Source: Lentisphaerota bacterium
GTDB taxonomy: Bacteria; Verrucomicrobiota; Lentisphaeria; Victivallales; Victivallaceae
Assembly (NCBI GenBank): GCA_015061545.1
Contig: SUWJ01000001.1
Span: 124,001 to 188,000, forward strand
Direction of reading: 5' to 3'
DNA length: 64,000 nucleotides
Part shown: piece by piece, positions 43,819 to 52,938 of the stretch
How the letters are laid out: each line of letters starts with the position of its first letter
How positions within the stretch are numbered: the stretch's first letter is position 1
Made by a program: the position numbers and the translations under genes
Notes under the pieces: model-generated
The model's database searches: none
What the model was told of the DNA's origin: nothing
The model's input: the letters and a program-made list of their open reading frames with translations, nothing else

Positions 43819-44730
43819 TCAGCAGTATGGCAAGAAAATTTCTGTATTAAGTCTTTTGCACATCCGATCAGGATCAAGTGCAAGTTTTGCACGACGCAAG
43901 CCTTCGATGTTCAAATCCTGCTCGCGGTTCATAAAGCGGTAATTTTTTTGCAGCAAATATTCTGTCAATACTGCGGTCAGCTTGGCACCGCAGCCGATCA
44001 GACTGCGGTCTGCCTTTTCAAAATGCACATCCGCCATATCGTTGTTCATGGCGCTGAAAATTGAAAATCCCGCCACTTTTCCATCCACTCTGATCAATAC
44101 GCCATCCAACGGCATATCCGCAGAATCCCACAACTTTTCCAATTGAGCGATCGCCAATTTTTCTTCCATGCCTGAATCACTCTGCCAATAGCCGCAGCTG
44201 GCAATCGCCGCCATAGCTGTAACTTCGGGCAGCAAATTTGCGGAAATACTTTCTGTTATAAAACGCCCTTCGTATTCGCGTTCAAACTGCCGCACCTGAT
44301 TATGACGCTTGCGCAGCTTGGAGCCGCTGAAACTGTGCAGATGCGCCAGATCGTAAATATAATCGCAATCGCCGGCATCAAATTCAAACTCAAAGCATTT
44401 TTCCGCCTCAGGAAAAAGCTCCGGATAATTGCAAGGTATATCGCCGCAGATAATATTTTTGCCGCAAATCGCCGCAAATTCCTGCAAGCGCTCCGCCAGC
44501 AACTCAACCCCGGGCAGTTCCCCCAGCGGAAAAAAAATGTATCCGGACTCAAAACTGGCGATCCACAAACGATCGTCGCACTCAGCGCATTGCCAGTTAT
44601 AAGTATCGCAATACAATCTTAAATTGCACCACGCCCGCTCGCAGCTGCCATCAGCAAGCCGTTGGGCAGCGTATTTATGGAAAATGTCAGCCCAACTGCC
44701 GTCCAGCGGTTTGAAGTCTTCTTTTTTCAT
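43819..44730 (-). CDS. DUF2156 (lysylphosphatidylglycerol synthase-type GNAT) protein
   Basis: 304 residues. The domain is the GNAT-like double fold of MprF C-terminal type (PF09924): SGSKLRKRHNQVRQFEREYEG is the conserved K-x-R-x-x-x-N segment, followed by VAGFSIFSAMNND and a late NREQDLNIEGLRRAK. There is no membrane domain, unlike MprF. These proteins transfer an aminoacyl or acyl group to a lipid or small molecule. Start ATG 44730 lies after an AGGAG at an unusually long distance (14 bases). Lies next to but separate from the hydrogenase-like operon. Confidence 0.85.
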   Translation of the reverse strand: MKKEDFKPLDGSWADIFHKYAAQRLADGSCERAWCNLRLYCDTYNWQCAECDDRLWIASFESGYIFFPLGELPGVELLAERLQEFAAICGKNIICGDIPCNYPELFPEAEKCFEFEFDAGDCDYIYDLAHLHSFSGSKLRKRHNQVRQFEREYEGRFITESISANLLPEVTAMAAIASCGYWQSDSGMEEKLAIAQLEKLWDSADMPLDGVLIRVDGKVAGFSIFSAMNNDMADVHFEKADRSLIGCGAKLTAVLTEYLLQKNYRFMNREQDLNIEGLRRAKLALDPDRMCKRLNTEIFLPYC

Positions 44731-44855
44731 ATTCAGTTGAAAATCTCCTGTATTTTTATCCGCTATAATATATAGTATATGCCGTTTTTTTCCAGAGTAT
44801 AAAGACCTGCCGACACCAAAAAACACGAAAAAGAGTAAAAAACATCACTTTGAGC

Positions 44856-44884
44856 TTGACTATTCGGAGAGATTGTTGTATATT
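44856..44884 (+). promoter_or_regulatory. Promoter for the RNase P RNA gene
   Basis: TTGACT (44856-44861), exactly 17 bases, TATATT (44879-44884). The predicted first base, around 44891, falls at the 5' end of rnpB. Confidence 0.8.
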
Positions 44885-44892
44885 TACTGAAT

Positions 44893-45285
44893 GGCAGCAG
44901 TTGACAGGCAATCGCTCCTGTTTTACAGGAGAGGAAAGTCCGGACTGCACAGAGCGGGAAGTCCTTTTCAGCGCGCCGCCGCCCCTTGCGGACTGCGGTT
45001 GTGTGAAAGAAGGATGCTGCGGACCATAAGCCGCAGGAAGGAAAGTGCAACAGAAAAAATACCGCCGGAGTCCGCTCCGGTAAGGGTGAAAAGGTGGGGC
45101 AAGAGCCCACCGGGCGCTATGCGAGAGCAGCGTCGCTCAGGCAAACCCCTTCCGCAGCAAGACCAAATAGGGAACGAGCTGTTGCTCGCAGCGTTACAAG
45201 TTCCGGGTTCTGGTCGCATAGACAGATGATTGCCGCCGATAGCGTATGCTGTCGGAACAGAATCCGGCTTATCTCAAGTGCTGCC
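44893..45285 (+). ncRNA. rnpB: RNase P RNA (bacterial type A)
   Basis: Catalytic RNA that cuts tRNA precursors. The universal core GAGGAAAGTCCGGACTGCA lies near 44930, the late core ACAGAATCCGGCTTAT near 45258, and helix P1 closes by GGCAGCA (44893-44899) with TGCTGCC (45279-45285). The length of about 393 bases and the GGTAAGGGTGAAA segment agree with type A. Ends were taken from the P1 helix, so they may be off by a few bases. No clear terminator follows. Confidence 0.96.
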
Positions 45286-45318
45286 TCTGTTAAAACAAAT
45301 GAATAGGTGGGTTAAAAA

Positions 45319-46128
45319 ATGAGTAAAATTGCAATTTTAAGCGACATTCACGGCAACGCAGATGCCTTGCAGCAGATTCTGGCGGTGTGCGATGCTGTAG
45401 GGGTGGATCAATACGCGTCGCTGGGGGATATTGTAGGATATAACGCAGAGCCGCAGCTCTGTTTGCATACCGTTGCAGCTTTGAATCCGATAGCCATGGT
45501 ACGCGGCAATCACGACGATTATACAGCCATGGACGATGAGGAAATGGAGGGCTTCAACCCCAATGCCCGCAAAGCTATCCTGTGGACGCGCAGCCAGCTG
45601 ACCGAAGATGAACGGCGCTGGGTGGGTGAACCGCCGTTGCGGGTGACGATTCCCGGTATGCCCATAACGCTGGTTCACGCTACATTGGATTCGCCCAACA
45701 CCTGGGGATATGTGTTCGATGTTTATCACTCCATCGACAATTTTTCCTATCAGCTCACCCAGCTTTGTTTCTGCGGACACTCCCATGTACCGGTGGCGTT
45801 CTGCAAACGGCCTTTTGCCTCCGGACCGCTGCGCGGAGTGGAAGAAGTTCCGGAATGGGTGCTGGTAAACGGCGCACTTCAGCAGGATTTCAGCGATATT
45901 GATGAATATACTGTTCAAATCGAACCCGGCTGCAAATATCTTTTCAACATCGGCAGTATCGGTCAACCCCGTAATCACGACCCGCGGGCATCCTTTGCTG
46001 TCTATGACGACAACAACCGCACCATCACCCGCTACGCTGTGCCTTACGATATTGCCAGCGCTCAGCAGAAAGTTTTGGATGCCGGTTTGCCTGAGCGCCT
46101 GGCAAGACGTCTGGCGCTGGGTGAATAA
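45319..46128 (+). CDS. Metallophosphoesterase
   Basis: 269 residues. Calcineurin-like metal motifs are complete: SDIHGNADAL (Asp-x-His, residues 8-17), LGDIVGYNAEP (GDxxxxG), VRGNHDDYT (GNHD) and later FCGHSHVPVAF (GHSH). This is the YfcE/MJ0936-like group of small phosphodiesterases or phosphatases; the substrate is unknown. AGGTGGG lies before the ATG. It starts 34 bases after rnpB and leads into the heptosyltransferase-like gene, so the transcript may run through. Confidence 0.9.
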   Translation: MSKIAILSDIHGNADALQQILAVCDAVGVDQYASLGDIVGYNAEPQLCLHTVAALNPIAMVRGNHDDYTAMDDEEMEGFNPNARKAILWTRSQLTEDERRWVGEPPLRVTIPGMPITLVHATLDSPNTWGYVFDVYHSIDNFSYQLTQLCFCGHSHVPVAFCKRPFASGPLRGVEEVPEWVLVNGALQQDFSDIDEYTVQIEPGCKYLFNIGSIGQPRNHDPRASFAVYDDNNRTITRYAVPYDIASAQQKVLDAGLPERLARRLALGE

Positions 46129-46143
46129 CCAATCAAAAACAAG

Positions 46144-47235
46144 ATGAAGTCAACCCGAAAAAATTCCGACGAAAATACTGCTGCGTATGGCAGGGTAAAA
46201 CGCATATTGATTGTAAAGCCCAGCAGTCTGGGAGATATCTTTCACGTTTTTCCTGCGGTGGCAAGACTTTCGGAACTTTTCCCCAACGCGGTATTTGACT
46301 GGCTGGTAAACCCTGCCTTTGCCGAAGCGTTGGACTACGCGCCCTGCCCCATCGGACGCAAGATAATCTTCCGCCGGCGGGAACTGAGCAAATTCGGTAC
46401 AATGCTGCCGGAATTTCTGGATCTGGCGCGGGAGCTGCGTAAAGAAGCATACGATTATGTTTTTGACTTCCAGGGGCTTTTCCGCAGCGCGCTGTTTGCC
46501 CGGATCGCCCGCGGCAAGGTGGTGGGTTTTGCCCGTCCGCGGGAAGCGGCTGCGCGGTGGTTCTATCATCGCTGGTGCAAAGTCAATCTCCGACTGCACG
46601 CGGTTCGCCGCAATCAGCTTTTGGTGGAGCGTTTTTTCCATACGGGAACTATGCGTACTGCCTGCAAAATGCCGCAGAATCAACAATATGGCGAGTCGCT
46701 GCAAAAGAAATTGGATCGGCTTGGCGTAAAAGAAAAATCTTTTACTGTCGGTATTTCCCCCGGCGCAAGATGGGAAAGCAAATGTTTCCCGGCGGAACTG
46801 TTTGCTAAAACGATTTTACTGACCGCCGAAATGTTTCCTGATGCAAATTTTGTTATCATGGGCGCACCTGCCGACCAGAAGACTGCCGAAAAGATCCGCT
46901 TACTGACCGGCGACGTACCAGTCTACTCGCTGGCAGGCTCCACCAGTTTAGGCGAATTGGTCGAACTTATCAACCGTTGCGACGTACTGCTGGCCAATGA
47001 CAGCGGTCCGGTGCATATTGCTGCGGCAGCCCAAGTGCCGGTGGTATCTTTTTACGGACCGACCAATCCGAATCTGACCGGCCCCTTCGGAGATATTCAT
47101 ACCATATTCCAGCGCGGGGATATAAGCTGCATAAAATGTATGCACCGTAAATGCAAATTCCCGATCACCGAATGTCATAACATTGATGCGGCGGCAGTAG
47201 CTTCTGCCATCCGCCGCAAACTAACAGGAGAGTAA
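46144..47235 (+). CDS. Glycosyltransferase family 9, heptosyltransferase-like
   Basis: 363 residues. Motifs: ILIVKPSSLGDIFHVFPAV (about 21-39), ISPGARWESKCFPAELFA with the nucleotide-sugar-binding Lys, and LANDSGPVHIAAAAQVPVV (about 280-298), the family signature D-S/T-G-x-x-H. The function is transfer of heptose or a similar sugar to lipid A core. The presence of kdsD nearby fits LPS core assembly. Follows the phosphoesterase by 15 bases. Confidence 0.92.
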   Translation: MKSTRKNSDENTAAYGRVKRILIVKPSSLGDIFHVFPAVARLSELFPNAVFDWLVNPAFAEALDYAPCPIGRKIIFRRRELSKFGTMLPEFLDLARELRKEAYDYVFDFQGLFRSALFARIARGKVVGFARPREAAARWFYHRWCKVNLRLHAVRRNQLLVERFFHTGTMRTACKMPQNQQYGESLQKKLDRLGVKEKSFTVGISPGARWESKCFPAELFAKTILLTAEMFPDANFVIMGAPADQKTAEKIRLLTGDVPVYSLAGSTSLGELVELINRCDVLLANDSGPVHIAAAAQVPVVSFYGPTNPNLTGPFGDIHTIFQRGDISCIKCMHRKCKFPITECHNIDAAAVASAIRRKLTGE

Positions 47236-47239
47236 TACC

Positions 47240-48205
47240 ATGACCATGCGCAACTGTCTTTGGCTCATCTTCCCGTTGACGATGATATTTGTATCAACTC
47301 TGCGTGCCGATGTGGTAATGAATATGGAAATACCGCGGGCAGCATATATGGAATATGAACCGATCGTAGTCAATCTGACCATGCGCAACAACTCAGGACA
47401 GGTTTTGATTTTCGGTAAAGAACCGCAGTTCAAAGGCCATATGGAAATTTCGCTTACCGATATGCACAACCGTCCGGTCAAAGGTTCGGGAACCAAGGTG
47501 GATCTGCAGGGGTTGATTCTGCGCGCCGGGGTTGACCAGCGCATCAGGATCAATGTCAGCAAATGGGTTCAGCTTTACACTCCCGGCAATTACCGGCTTA
47601 AACTTTTCATCTCGCACCCGATGCTCAAGAATGAATATGAAAGCAATACAGGTATGTTCCAAATCTCCCGCGGCAGAGTATTCTGGACCCGTTCTTTCGG
47701 AGTACCTAAATTGGGTGACACCGCCAATGGAAAAACCGAGCAGCGTTCATACAATCTGCGGGCATTGCAGGATAAGGGCGATGTGCATTTGTTCTTATTT
47801 GTGGAAGATAAAGAAAATATTTTTTCGATGAAACGGCTGGGATTTCTGCTGGGACGGGAAGTCCCCAAGTGCGAAATCGACTCGCTGAACCGGCTGCACA
47901 TCCTCCTGCCGGTATCGCCGAAAATCTTTCATTATCAGGTTTTTGACTGGGATGGCGAACGCGAAGTAAATAAAGTCTACCGTTCCGCCAAACAGGTTCC
48001 GGTTCTCTTCCGTGATACCGCGTCAGGTTCAGTACGGATCGTCGGTGGCGAAGCTGCCCAGCCCGGAGTTGATTACACCGTGGAAAAACTTTTGCCCGAC
48101 AATCTGCCCGAAGCGGAACCGGGTTCCAAAACCAAACCGGCTGCCGAAACAAAACAGTCAGCTCCTCAAGCTGCTCCGCAGCCGGTCAAAGCCGTAAAAA
48201 AATAA
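47240..48205 (+). CDS. Secreted protein of unknown function
   Basis: 321 residues with a signal peptide ending at LRADV (about 1-24). Residues 30-150 form alternating beta strands with YEPIVVNLTMRNNSGQ and TPGNYRLKLFISH, which suggests an immunoglobulin-like or BsuPI-like fold. A proline- and lysine-rich tail (about 285-321) is probably disordered and could reach the wall. No catalytic motif is seen. AGGAG is placed well before the ATG. It follows the heptosyltransferase-like gene by four bases. Confidence 0.65.
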   Translation: MTMRNCLWLIFPLTMIFVSTLRADVVMNMEIPRAAYMEYEPIVVNLTMRNNSGQVLIFGKEPQFKGHMEISLTDMHNRPVKGSGTKVDLQGLILRAGVDQRIRINVSKWVQLYTPGNYRLKLFISHPMLKNEYESNTGMFQISRGRVFWTRSFGVPKLGDTANGKTEQRSYNLRALQDKGDVHLFLFVEDKENIFSMKRLGFLLGREVPKCEIDSLNRLHILLPVSPKIFHYQVFDWDGEREVNKVYRSAKQVPVLFRDTASGSVRIVGGEAAQPGVDYTVEKLLPDNLPEAEPGSKTKPAAETKQSAPQAAPQPVKAVKK

Positions 48206-48270
48206 ACAACGATTTTTCAACTGATCAATACGATTTACAATGTGTTGATCCGGTATTGAGCCAATAGAAA

Positions 48271-48308
48271 ACGGCAGCTGCACGGAAATAATCCTGTACA
48301 GCTGCCGT
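48271..48308. terminator. Bidirectional terminator
   Basis: Perfect stem ACGGCAGCTG / CAGCTGCCGT (48271-48280, 48299-48308) with an 18-base loop and AT-rich flanks (ATTATTTATT), between convergent genes. Confidence 0.75.
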
Positions 48309-48335
48309 ATTATTTATTCGGGAGCAAATATCAAA

Positions 48336-48740
48336 TCAGTTTTGCGGAATCCACCGCGAATCCCACACCCATTCTCTGAAATCATAGCTGGTTTCGTAAA
48401 TCGAATCGGTCATAAACCCGAAGCTGAGGAAATCGGCAACTCCGGCAAAAGCCCGGATCGCCGTCAGCCCTGCCCCTTCGCAAGCGCCAACCACCGCGCC
48501 CATTACCGGAACCTGACTGTTATGATAGACCAGACAGCGGGGAACTTCCAACCAGCAAGTCAAGATATTCACCAGGCCGCGTCCCATATTGTAAAAATTC
48601 TTTTCACAAGAGCAGCTGCTGCATTCAGTTGCCTGAGCCTGCTCTGCCACCGCCTTACTTTCCGCTGCAGCTGCGTTGAACAAAACAATAGAAAATACAG
48701 CCAAAACTGCCAGCATTTTGACTTTGCCTGCGTTATTCAT
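48336..48740 (-). CDS. TIGR04073-type exosortase-associated small protein
   Basis: 134 residues from ATG 48740 (MNNAGKVKMLAVLAVFS), with AAAGGAG upstream; the longer frame from 48773 would overlap kdsD. A signal peptide (to about 27) is followed by a Cys-rich patch ECSSCSCEKN, then the family core NMGRGLVNILTCWLEVPRC and TDSIYETSYDFREW. This matches TIGR04073, a family found in exosortase-carrying Verrucomicrobiota and Lentisphaerota. The function is not known. It lies at the end of the hisE-hisG-kdsD run. Confidence 0.8.
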   Translation of the reverse strand: MNNAGKVKMLAVLAVFSIVLFNAAAAESKAVAEQAQATECSSCSCEKNFYNMGRGLVNILTCWLEVPRCLVYHNSQVPVMGAVVGACEGAGLTAIRAFAGVADFLSFGFMTDSIYETSYDFREWVWDSRWIPQN

Positions 48741-48769
48741 TTTTATAATGACTCCTTTCTGAATAAAAA

Positions 48770-49747
48770 TCACATCAATTTAAGACCGGGCAGATCCTGT
48801 ACGTCGATCAAACCTGCAACCTTGCGTTCTTTATCGACCACAATAACATCGCTGATCTTGTATTTTTCCACCATCCGTACCACTTCCACCGCCAGCGCTT
48901 CGCTGTCGATAGCAATCGGATTGGCAGTCATAACGTCTGCCATCTTACGGGTGAGTACATTGATATCTTTTTCAGCCGCACGGCGGAAATCGCCATCGGT
49001 AAAAATTCCCAGCAAGCGGTTTTCCTCATCGGCAACGATCGCCGAACCGCAACGGGCGTGTCCCATTTGGCAAAGCGCATCCCGCACCTGAGTATCGGGC
49101 TTAACCACCGCAAAACGATCACCTGAACGCATAATATCTTTAACGTGCATCGTCACCATTCTGCCGATTGCACCGCCGGGGTGGAAACGACCGTAATCTT
49201 CTTTGGTAAATCCGCGTTCCTGCAGCATCACCATCGCCCAGGCATCCCCCAGCGCCAACAGCGCGGTGGTAGTGGAAGTAGGAGCGAGATTAAAAGGACA
49301 CGCTTCGCGCTCCACTTTCATCGGCACAACCAGATCGCTCAACGCCCCCAGCCGGCAATCTGCGCTGCCGCAGATGGAAACCAGCTCCACGCCCAGACGC
49401 TTGGCGGGAGTTATCATCCGCAGCAATTCATCCGTTTCGCCGCTGTAGCTTATTGCAATCAGCAAATCGTCCTTGCGCATTATCCCCAAATCGCCATGCA
49501 GCGCTTCAACCGGGTGCATAAACACCGCAGTAGAACCGATACTGGACAAGGTTGCAGCAATCTTCTTGCCGATGTAACCGCTTTTGCCGACCCCGGTCAG
49601 CACCAACTTTCCGCCGCGGTCAAGTGCAGCTTGCGAACGCTTGACCAGTTCAACAAACTCATCACCCAGCTGCTGATCCACCGCCCGGAGCGCTTCAAGT
49701 TCGATTTCAAAAACCCGATGGGCAGCTGCCAGAATCTCTTTACTCAT
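48770..49747 (-). CDS. kdsD: Arabinose-5-phosphate isomerase
   Basis: Converts ribulose-5-phosphate to arabinose-5-phosphate for KDO in LPS. 325 residues: SIS domain (about 35-175) with TGVGKSGYIGKKIAATLSS, ALHGDLGIM and ISYSGETDELL, then two CBS domains (about 205-325) with DGDFRRA and VVDKERKVAGLID. The domain order and length are standard. TTGGAG precedes the ATG. It follows hisG by 30 bases. Confidence 0.97.
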   Translation of the reverse strand: MSKEILAAAHRVFEIELEALRAVDQQLGDEFVELVKRSQAALDRGGKLVLTGVGKSGYIGKKIAATLSSIGSTAVFMHPVEALHGDLGIMRKDDLLIAISYSGETDELLRMITPAKRLGVELVSICGSADCRLGALSDLVVPMKVEREACPFNLAPTSTTTALLALGDAWAMVMLQERGFTKEDYGRFHPGGAIGRMVTMHVKDIMRSGDRFAVVKPDTQVRDALCQMGHARCGSAIVADEENRLLGIFTDGDFRRAAEKDINVLTRKMADVMTANPIAIDSEALAVEVVRMVEKYKISDVIVVDKERKVAGLIDVQDLPGLKLM

Positions 49748-49777
49748 AAACTACTCCAATCTGCCTTGACTATAACA

Positions 49778-50626
49778 TTAAATACGGCACGAATTCAGCG
49801 CGGTAACAAAAATCCCTTTAGCACCCTTTTCCTGCAACTCATCCATAATAACATTTACCGAACCGCTTTTGATCATTGCCTTGACCGCTACCCAGTCAGG
49901 ATTGCTCAAAGGCGAGATCGTCGGTGATTCGATTCCGGGAGTGATCTTACAGCAATCATCCAGCATATTGCGTGGCACATTGTACTCGATCAAAACATAA
50001 TCTCTTGCTACCAGCACTCCGCGCAAACGGGCAAGAATCTTCCTGACTTCGGGTTTTTCCGCCAATTCTTTATCGTGACCGATAACGATTGCCTCGGAAT
50101 GCATCACCACATCGCCAACAGTTTTCAACCCGGCTTCCACCAGCGTCCTGCCCGATTCCACCACATCGGCAATCGCATCAGCAACGCCCAGCTGAACCGA
50201 AATTTCCACCGCACCGTCCAAACGCACGATCTGAGTTTCAAATCCGCGTTGCGCCATATCCTGACGGACGATTTCAGGATAGCTTGTAGCAATACGCAAG
50301 CCGTTGAATTTATCGGGAGTAAGATCCGAATTCTTCGGCACCGCATAGCAGAAACGGGATTTGCCAAAGTTCAGCGGCAGCATTTCCGCCACTTCCATAC
50401 GGCTGTCCGCCGTCAAATCCCGTCCGGTGATCCCCAGATCAATAATTCCGCGGCCAACGTAAGTGGCAATATCACGGGGACGCAAAAAAACAAAATCAAT
50501 ACCGTTCTCGCTGTCACTTACGATCAGCTCACGGCTGTAACGCGAACACTTGTACCCGGCGGCTTTAAGCAGCTGCACCGCTCCTTCGGAAAGCGCGCCT
50601 TTATTGGGAATGGCAAACTGAAGCAT
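49778..50626 (-). CDS. hisG: ATP phosphoribosyltransferase, long form
   Basis: First step of histidine synthesis. 282 residues from ATG 50626, chosen because AAGG sits ten bases upstream; the in-frame GTG at 50635 is too close to it. Long-form HisG with its own C-terminal regulatory domain (about 210-282), so no HisZ is needed. Seen: IPNKGALSEGAVQLLKAAGY, LGITGRDLT, DGAVEISVQLGVADAIADVV and PTISPLSNPDWVAV. Follows hisE by 29 bases. Confidence 0.95.
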   Translation of the reverse strand: MLQFAIPNKGALSEGAVQLLKAAGYKCSRYSRELIVSDSENGIDFVFLRPRDIATYVGRGIIDLGITGRDLTADSRMEVAEMLPLNFGKSRFCYAVPKNSDLTPDKFNGLRIATSYPEIVRQDMAQRGFETQIVRLDGAVEISVQLGVADAIADVVESGRTLVEAGLKTVGDVVMHSEAIVIGHDKELAEKPEVRKILARLRGVLVARDYVLIEYNVPRNMLDDCCKITPGIESPTISPLSNPDWVAVKAMIKSGSVNVIMDELQEKGAKGIFVTALNSCRI

Positions 50627-50655
50627 CTTATTCACACCTTAACTAAACCAATATT

Positions 50656-50919
50656 TTACAAATACTTATAAACATCATCCAGCTCAATATCATTGGCGAT
50701 CATCATCACCTGCAAGTGATAGAGCAGCTGGGAAATTTCTTCGGCAGTGCGTTCTTTGCCTTCGTATTCGGCAGCGATCCACACTTCGGCGGCCTCTTCC
50801 ACGATTTTTTTGCCTACAAAATGTTTACCTTTGGCAAGTTCACGCACCGTTCCCGATTCAGGATTACCAGTGGCCACCTTAGTTTTGAGTTCATCAAACA
50901 ACTCTTCAAATTTCTTCAT
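50656..50919 (-). CDS. hisE: Phosphoribosyl-ATP pyrophosphatase
   Basis: Second step of histidine synthesis. 87 residues, normal for a stand-alone HisE. The MazG-type helical motifs are kept: [14 protein letters not shown] and [14 protein letters not shown], whose glutamates bind magnesium. First gene of the hisE-hisG-kdsD run and just downstream of a recognisable promoter. Confidence 0.95.
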   Translation of the reverse strand: MKKFEELFDELKTKVATGNPESGTVRELAKGKHFVGKKIVEEAAEVWIAAEYEGKERTAEEISQLLYHLQVMMIANDIELDDVYKYL

Positions 50920-50991
50920 ATTTACAAATTCTCCATATAAAAAATTTAATCAAATCTTTCACTGAAACCACGGTCTGCAAATACCGTACAT

Positions 50992-51035
50992 ACACTCAAA
51001 AGTGTAATATATCACTCAAGTATGTTTTATGCCAA
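50992..51035 (-). promoter_or_regulatory. Promoter for hisE-hisG-kdsD with dyad operator
   Basis: On the minus strand TTGGCA (51035-51030), 18-base spacer, TATATT (51011-51006). Immediately after it, ACACT-CAAA-AGTGT (50992-51005) forms a short dyad at the expected start site, a candidate operator. About 70 bases of leader follow before hisE. Confidence 0.65.
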
Positions 51036-51050
51036 TTTCACGCAGGATTT

Positions 51051-51791
51051 TTATGCTTTTTTAGCATAATGGCAAGCTATAGCGAATACTCCGCGCAACG
51101 TAAACAAATCCCCTGCCAACTCAAGTTCTTCGATTGCACGGCAAAAAAATGCGGCATCACCGCCCGCGGCAAGATATCGTCTGATATTATATTGCGCCGA
51201 TAAACTCATCAACTCTCTTATCATTCCCACCGCGCCGCGGTCGATCCCCAGCGCCATAGCGGGCAATGTTGCCTTGCCGAACTTTTCAGGCAACACTTCA
51301 CTCAACGGCAAATCCGGCAGCAGCGCCGTTCCTGCAGCCAGACTTTTCCGCATAAGTTTACGCCCGGGCATAATTGCTCCCCCGGCAAAAACTCCATTGG
51401 CAAGTACAACTTCCATCGTTATTGCCGTTCCGCAATCAAAACACACCGCCGGCAGTTCACCTTCCAGCAGCGCCGCGGCATTGGCGATCCGATCTGCCCC
51501 CAGCGTGGAAGAATCTGTTTGCGAAAAATCCAAACCAACAGCCGTCGCCTTATTTGCTGTAATAAATTCTATATTTGAATAGATTTTACGGGAAGTAAGC
51601 AATTCTCCTGCCGCAGGCACCACGCACGCAGCCCACACCTGACAATCTCCGTCTGCGGGCAACAGCGACAAATCCTGCATCCAATCCGAAGTGTCAACCG
51701 ATGCAACTTCGCTGCAAAAATTTCCGCAAGCATCAGCGAACACCCATTGCGTATGCGTATTGCCGATGTTGAAAAGTAAGTAATCAGCCAT
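51051..51791 (-). CDS. coaX: Type III pantothenate kinase
   Basis: Phosphorylates pantothenate in CoA synthesis. 246 residues from ATG 51791, fixed by an AGGA five bases upstream. CoaX motifs are seen but altered: the N-terminal DxGNT is NIGNT here (FNIGNTHTQWVF, residues 7-18), the middle one is intact (GADRIANAA), and FDCGTAITMEVV has Glu where Asp is usual after TxT. The GGAIMPG motif is kept. The catalytic Asp in FDCGTA remains, so activity is possible. Follows manC by 20 bases. Confidence 0.88.
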   Translation of the reverse strand: MADYLLFNIGNTHTQWVFADACGNFCSEVASVDTSDWMQDLSLLPADGDCQVWAACVVPAAGELLTSRKIYSNIEFITANKATAVGLDFSQTDSSTLGADRIANAAALLEGELPAVCFDCGTAITMEVVLANGVFAGGAIMPGRKLMRKSLAAGTALLPDLPLSEVLPEKFGKATLPAMALGIDRGAVGMIRELMSLSAQYNIRRYLAAGGDAAFFCRAIEELELAGDLFTLRGVFAIACHYAKKA

Positions 51792-51811
51792 TGATATCCT
51801 GCCTACACCAG

Positions 51812-52915
51812 TCACAAAAACTTGCGCAAAGAAGGCTCGTCATCCAGCTTCTGCACCAGCTCCTTGACCCGCTGTGCTGATTTTTCGCTGCACACCAGCG
51901 TTACATCGCCCTGATTGACAATAATAAGATCTTTGACATCTATTGCCGCAATAAGCTGCGACGTTTCGCCGACAACAATGCAGTTTTCAGCATCCAATCC
52001 GGCAAAAGTTCCACGCACAACGTTGTTGTTTTTATCGGCTCTTATCTGCGAGCGCAACGCCGTCCAGCTGCCGATATCCGCCCAGTCAAACGCACACTCT
52101 GCCACTACCAGATAATCCAGCTTTTCCATCACCGCATAGTCAATGGAAATATCAGGTGCGTGTGCGAACTCATCCCGCAAAAACTCCGTCAACACCCGGT
52201 TATCCTTTATCAAGCCGACCTCTCTGGCGATTACCGCCAATTCGGGCGCATACTCACTGAGAATCTTTTTGAAGACCCCGTGGGTCCAGACAAATATCCC
52301 GCTGTTCCAGCGCCAGACATCTTCCTGCAGCATAGTGTCAGCTTCCTGCGTGGAAGGCTTTTCCTTAAACCCGTCTGCCGCATAAAAACGGATCGTGCCA
52401 TCGCCGTAATCCAGCTTGTTTCCGCAGCGTATATACCCGTAACCTGTACTGGCAAATTCCGGCTTTACCCCGATCAAAACCGGCGCATTGCAAAAACTTG
52501 CAGTCTCAACCGCCTGCAAAAGCGTGCGGCTGAGCGCAGGCAAACTGCCGATACTGTGATCCGCAGGAGTGGCGATCACAACTGCATCGTCAGATACGCC
52601 GCGGCTTTCCAATACACCGCTGGCAAGCGCCAGACATCCGCCTGTGTCACGTCCGACCGGTTCACCGATAATATTTTCCGCCGGCAACATCGGCAGCAGC
52701 GAACGCATCGGCTCCACATAGTCAATGTTGGTCACTACCAGACAATTTTCGGGCGAAGTAATACTCAGCATCCGGGCGGTAGTCTGTTCAATCAGCGTAA
52801 GATTCCCCAGCAGCCGCAACAGCTGCTTGGGGCAATTCTGCCGGCTCTGCGGCCAAAAGCGTTCGCCCCGGCCGCCAGCCATAACTACGGTATAGATTTT
52901 TGACCTGTCGGTCAT
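51812..52915 (-). CDS. manC: Mannose-1-phosphate guanylyltransferase
   Basis: Makes GDP-mannose for polysaccharide or LPS. 367 residues, only the nucleotidyltransferase domain without the isomerase cupin seen in bifunctional enzymes. Pyrophosphorylase signature AGGRGERFWPQSRQNCPKQL (about 14-33); further IATPADHSIG, FKEKPS and WNSGIFVW. GGAG is eight bases before the ATG. Last but one of the pil gene run. Confidence 0.94.
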   Translation of the reverse strand: MTDRSKIYTVVMAGGRGERFWPQSRQNCPKQLLRLLGNLTLIEQTTARMLSITSPENCLVVTNIDYVEPMRSLLPMLPAENIIGEPVGRDTGGCLALASGVLESRGVSDDAVVIATPADHSIGSLPALSRTLLQAVETASFCNAPVLIGVKPEFASTGYGYIRCGNKLDYGDGTIRFYAADGFKEKPSTQEADTMLQEDVWRWNSGIFVWTHGVFKKILSEYAPELAVIAREVGLIKDNRVLTEFLRDEFAHAPDISIDYAVMEKLDYLVVAECAFDWADIGSWTALRSQIRADKNNNVVRGTFAGLDAENCIVVGETSQLIAAIDVKDLIIVNQGDVTLVCSEKSAQRVKELVQKLDDEPSLRKFL

Positions 52916-52938
52916 CTTTTCTGCTCCGGAAAATTTGT

